Assembly (NCBI GenBank): GCA_024336345.1 | Contig: JANFOG010000008.1 | Span: forward strand, 1,240,001-1,304,000 | From: Mariannaea sp. PMI_226 | Lineage: Eukaryota > Ascomycota > Sordariomycetes > Hypocreales > Nectriaceae | DNA length: 64,000 bases | Direction: 5' to 3' | Part shown: piece by piece, positions 60,260 to 64,000 of the stretch | Numbering within the stretch: the first letter of the stretch is position 1 | Layout of the letters: the number at the start of each line of letters is the position of its first letter | Notes under the pieces: generated by a model | Database searches by the model: none | What the model was told of the DNA's origin: nothing | The model's input: only the letters and a program-made list of their open reading frames with translations | Translations under genes and position numbers: made by a program

Positions 60260-62563
60260 TCAAACCCCCCGACGCGGTCCAAGCGATTCCGAGTCTCGTC
60301 GCGGACGGTCTCCCAGCGACGTATCGGATATGGAGACATCGTCGTCATCGGTATAGTATTCTTCATCGTAAACCATCCTTGACTGTACTCCTCGCCAAAG
60401 AGGTGGGTTATTAGGGGGAATCTCCAATTCCACCTGCTGACCCAGCCTCGAAGAGCTGCTGCTTCGGTCTAACCGCGACGTGTCCTCTGACGCATTTCTC
60501 GAGGTGCTGTTGTTATAGTTCGAAAAGACATCATCCGTAGCTGGTGAACGCTCTGCCGTGATCAATTCCTCTTCCTCGAGGACTTGCTGTAGTGCAGCAC
60601 CACGCCGAGGAGGAGCAGGAATCACTGTTACGGGAAGGTCCTCTGTATTGGGCGTAGTTCGTATACGCTCGCGGATCTTGTCAGCTTGGTTGGCGGCAAA
60701 GTCTTCGAGACGAGCCCGCAAGTCCCATCTCCCCGTTGATCGTGGCTCGGGCATTGTCATTGTCTGTATGCTGTGTTGTGGTTCAGTGGCCGTCTCCTCG
60801 TTTGAGCGAGGGAACAGTGGGTTGGCAAGTGTGAGGCTTCTCCACCCGCTCTGGCTTGGTGATGTCGGGTGATTCGCTTCCACATCTCCCGAACGAATGT
60901 TAGGGGGAACTACCACGGCCAAATTTTGGGCAGGCGGGGGGCCTCGGGTCGATGACGTATCGTCGTTGGTCGGGGAACTTTGTGGACTACTGCTCTGTCG
61001 TGTAAGATCTGCCATGTCCTGCTGAGGGCTTGGATCAGGTGTTCGTGTGGTAGCCTCTGAGGATGGGGGTTGGTACCGCACTGCATAAACAGTGCTCGCA
61101 GCACTTGCAGTATCTGTTCGACTGATCGGTGTCACTGCGGGAGCTGGACGTTGTGGCCAAATCGGCGGTCGTAGGATGTTGCTCATTCCTCTTTGAGCAG
61201 GTTGCTCTGTCACCATCTCCGGAGGAGCATCTTGCCTTTGATTCCGGTATCGGTTGCTAATTGCAGACACATTCGGCCATCCATTGCTTCCAGTTGATGA
61301 TCCCTCATGAGTCCCAACAGCATCATCACTGCTGGATCCTCCCCCCTTTCGATTCTTTCGATGGCGGAGCCAAGGGAACTCGGAAGCATCGACCTCGAGC
61401 ATATCGTCACCGTCAAAGACCTCACGTCCCAATATTCCATCCTTTTTCTCCTCGCGTTCTAGCGCCTCTATCCTTTCCACCCACTCCCATACCACAACGC
61501 TCGCCGCTGCTGCGCCAACCCACCGTACATAATCTCCCCAGCCAGTGAAATCGGGTTTTGAGATATCTAAAATGAAAAAAACAATGGGGATAAGGATCGA
61601 GATGATCGAAATGATAGCCACTACGCTTATGTTTTTCATAAAGGGGTGGTAGAACGCATATTTCTTCTTCATAAATGAGTAGTAGAGGACCCAGGCCGCA
61701 TAGAGGAGCCCTAGCGAAAGCTGGAATAAGTAGCTGAGTGCGGGAACGGGGTGAACGAAATTCCTTGGTCGGGCTGCCGTGTTGATACCGTTCTCTGAGT
61801 ATTGAAAACTGTTGAGTGCACTGAATATGACATCAAGGATAATGAGGGCGAAGGCCACCCATTTGATAATGACTTTTTCCCGTTGGCGAGGGAAGAGTCG
61901 GATGAGAGTTTGCGCCTGAGCAAGCCACAGGAAGGTGTCGGAAACAAGGCGAATGACTTTGAGTTCGGTGCTTCCCATGATTTCATCCAGCATCTCCCTT
62001 GCGTTCTGGATTCCCCATGTATATTGATCCTGAGCAACATTGAAAGTATCCACGCTTGCCACAGTGAGTGATATGGCTACTGTCAAAGCTGCCACTTTTT
62101 GCAACCATGGTCGTCCTCCAATACTGACGCTTGTGCCTGAGGTATGTGTAAAGCCCCCCTTTCGTCCAAGGTAGACAATTCCTCCATCAAGAAATGAGCG
62201 GGGGGTAACGAAGAGCATAATGACGAGCATGTAAGCCGTGACGGTGGTCGCGGCAAGGGCATAACATATTGGAAACGTGGAAGCGTAGAAAGGATCACGG
62301 AAATCGGAGAATTTGACATTGCTATCAGTGGAATCGTGTTGCGTTAAGCTGCTGTCAGGAGCAACACTCAGTGTCGGGTCTGCTCTCGCAAGAAGCTCGT
62401 TGGCTTCGTTCGCGCAGGGTATCTGATAGATGACGGCATCAAGGAGAGGGTTCTGGACACCCCCAGGACCTATGGTCATGACGCCGTTGCCAGGAAGGAT
62501 GGTAGTCGTGCACATTGCCGGTGCCGACACGAGAGTCGGGACGGCCAATCCGGTAGTGACCAT
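60260..62563 (-). CDS. palH: pH-response sensor PalH/Rim21, 767 aa
   Basis: A single exon runs from ATG 62563 to TGA 60262-60260. The in-frame frame extends 13 codons further to a TTG, but there is no ATG there, so 62563 is taken as the start; an upstream coding exon cannot be excluded. The N-terminal 85 residues are extracellular, with two Cys (CANEANELL). About seven helices follow between residues 95 and 370 (CYALAATTVTAYMLVIMLFV; then FLWLAQAQTLIRLFPRQREK between helices). The end of the membrane part is the PalH hallmark DYVRWVGAAAASVVVWEWVE. The cytosolic tail of about 390 residues is Ser/Thr/Pro-rich. PalH is the plasma-membrane alkaline-pH sensor that signals through arrestin PalF to activate PacC. 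Confidence 0.95.
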   Translation of the reverse strand: MVTTGLAVPTLVSAPAMCTTTILPGNGVMTIGPGGVQNPLLDAVIYQIPCANEANELLARADPTLSVAPDSSLTQHDSTDSNVKFSDFRDPFYASTFPICYALAATTVTAYMLVIMLFVTPRSFLDGGIVYLGRKGGFTHTSGTSVSIGGRPWLQKVAALTVAISLTVASVDTFNVAQDQYTWGIQNAREMLDEIMGSTELKVIRLVSDTFLWLAQAQTLIRLFPRQREKVIIKWVAFALIILDVIFSALNSFQYSENGINTAARPRNFVHPVPALSYLFQLSLGLLYAAWVLYYSFMKKKYAFYHPFMKNISVVAIISIISILIPIVFFILDISKPDFTGWGDYVRWVGAAAASVVVWEWVERIEALEREEKKDGILGREVFDGDDMLEVDASEFPWLRHRKNRKGGGSSSDDAVGTHEGSSTGSNGWPNVSAISNRYRNQRQDAPPEMVTEQPAQRGMSNILRPPIWPQRPAPAVTPISRTDTASAASTVYAVRYQPPSSEATTRTPDPSPQQDMADLTRQSSSPQSSPTNDDTSSTRGPPPAQNLAVVVPPNIRSGDVEANHPTSPSQSGWRSLTLANPLFPRSNEETATEPQHSIQTMTMPEPRSTGRWDLRARLEDFAANQADKIRERIRTTPNTEDLPVTVIPAPPRRGAALQQVLEEEELITAERSPATDDVFSNYNNSTSRNASEDTSRLDRSSSSSRLGQQVELEIPPNNPPLWRGVQSRMVYDEEYYTDDDDVSISDTSLGDRPRRDSESLGPRRGV

Positions 62564-64000
62564 GATTGCGGCTGGCCGGGAGGCCAATGTTTCACACAGC
62601 AAAGCGGCCAGCCGCGAGCTACAGCAATCTGCAAGTCGGGGAGTTGTACCCGACTAGAGGGTCGCCATGGGAAATTCAGTTCTGACGGGATGAGGTGCCC
62701 TCGTTACTGCGAGGTTCAAGTCGGAGTTCGGACAGGGTGGTTCTGGGCCAATTTGGTACGGCTCGTGCGCGGTTTCGATGAGGCGAGCGCGGGTATGAAT
62801 CGAGACGATCGCGAGATAAAATAAAACCCAGCGTCTGGATTAGATGAGGCCTAGATTGGAAACTGGTGAATACCGGAGCCTCATGTGGGAGAGCAGTCGA
62901 TTGCGATCGGGGAGGCCGTCGAGAAATGTCGAAAACAAGAGTGTTGACGAAGGACGGATGCGCGCTGGAGAGGGCAAAAGCGACCCAATGACCACCAGGG
63001 CGATGGATGAGATGGAAGAAACGTGCCGTGGGCTGGGGCTCGGGAAGCAGGAAAGCGAGGAGTCCGCGGACTGAACTTGAAGGGTAAAAAGGGATAAAGT
63101 AAAACCAGGTCTTTGAATGGATCAGCTTCAAGTGGGGGAAGAAGTCAACGACGGAAGATGGCAGGCGGCTGAGCGCCGAGAAATCTGGTTCCTTCCCAGT
63201 TGGAACGTGCGTGTGCGGTGGTGGTAAGTTACTGCGTGGTCCTGCGGCAGGGCAGGTATGGAAGTGGGAAGGAACGAGGCAGGAGGGTCAAGGGGAGGTC
63301 TAGGGGGGGGGCGGAAGAGGAAGTGTTTTGGGTGTAGTGGGTGGCTATGCCGAAGAATTGAAGCTAGCGACAGACAATGGCTTCGTGGAAATGCGACATG
63401 CCAAGACGTCCTGACATGAACCAGGGAAGTAGGGTGATTTTGAGTCCGGAACTATCTATACACACTCTCCAGTCTCGGAAATCTCTAGTGTACATACTAC
63501 GTAGTCTAGGTAAGTTGAAAAAAAAAAAAAGAACGAAAGCTGCTCATCTCTATTTCGACAGACGCGGCCATGGTAAATGGTTCCATTGGAAAAATCCACC
63601 CAAAGGTGCTGACACACTGTGCGCGCTGGCAGCGTACGGTAATTGTGTGTGTCAACAACTCTGACCTTATGTACCCACCGTAGGTACCTCGATTAAAAAC
63701 TTCCTACCTTGGTCTAGAAGTTGCGCCACGCCTTGTGGGACGAGTCAACGCATCGCATCCCCCTTCTTGGTGCGTCATCTTTTTCACTGCAGAGTAACAG
63801 AAACAGGAGTCGCTCAGGTTTTGACCCAGGTTTTGACCGGTCTCATTTAGCGGTGAGCTTGATTCAAGATCACCGGTAGCGTTTCCGCTGCAGAACAGAC
63901 CGTGTGAGAGTGCAAAGCACAATTGGTTGGGCAAGCCTCCGGCCCGTTCAAACGGTGTTGCAGTAGAACCTCATCGGTTGATCTGGTTTCTGTTCATCGT
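62564..64000. promoter_or_regulatory. Upstream region of palH and right edge
   Basis: It holds the palH promoter and leader on the minus strand. The strand becomes pyrimidine-rich around 62950-63350. A single GCCAAG (PacC-type core) sits at 63400-63405, no more than expected by chance. From about 63480 there are TAGGTA/GGTACC motifs (63484-63515, 63681-63690). No further gene could be supported before the window ends. Confidence 0.5.

Noticed and set aside
62564..62602. In-frame extension of PalH by 13 codons
   Set aside because: The extension begins with TTG, not ATG. The first in-frame ATG is at 62563, so the longer form is not supported.
63400..63405. GCCAAG as a PacC site feeding back on palH
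   Set aside because: One six-base match in 1.4 kb is expected by chance, and no second site or cluster is present.

Overview
The window is nuclear DNA of a filamentous ascomycete. Evidence: genes are split by short (about 50-120 nt) GT-AG introns, intergenic stretches are long, several leaders look pyrimidine-rich, and the gene set is typical of Pezizomycotina: a trifunctional trpC-type tryptophan gene, a group I G-alpha with the MGCGMST start and CGLI tail, palH, a DUF3716 protein and a DUF7702-like seven-helix protein. The G-alpha sequence is closest, from memory, to those of Sordariomycetes, and Hypocreales is a reasonable guess. I cannot name a genus. Exon structures below were built by hand from splice signals, reading phase and protein-family knowledge.

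Layout. 1-9.1 kb is a compact housekeeping block: 3' end of trpC (+), a BRCT/WGR-like protein (+), the SNARE USE1 (-), the spliceosome factor CWC21 (-), the eIF2 assembly factor CDC123 (+, divergent from CWC21) and an AT-hook/DUF3716 protein (+). At 11.0-12.3 kb lies the G-alpha subunit (-) with a G-rich presumed leader/promoter. 12.3-20.6 kb is gene-poor. 20.6-26.3 kb holds a DUF1771-Smr protein ending in a CaaX box (+), a seven-helix membrane protein (-) and KTI12 (+). 29.2-33.6 kb holds CDC48 (+) and a small unrecognised two-exon gene (-). 33.6-48.5 kb is a 15-kb stretch with no supportable gene; it contains a GGTAC-rich motif cluster, an AT-rich block and simple repeats. 48.6-51.7 kb is an HMT1-type ABC half-transporter (+), 55.2-56.7 kb a ceramide synthase (-) and 60.3-62.6 kb the alkaline-pH sensor palH (-).

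The genes are independent units, not an operon or a biosynthetic cluster. Functional themes are signalling and pH sensing (G-alpha, PalH), membrane traffic and lipids (USE1, ceramide synthase, HMT1), and protein or translation quality control (CDC48, CDC123, KTI12, Smr protein). I found no intact transposon, rRNA, tRNA or CRISPR array, and no convincing novel multi-gene system. The most interesting points are the CaaX-terminated Smr protein, the BRCT/WGR protein without a catalytic domain, an unrecognised gene easily missed because its main exon lacks an early ATG, and clusters of GTAC/TAGGTA motifs confined to the gene-poor stretches.
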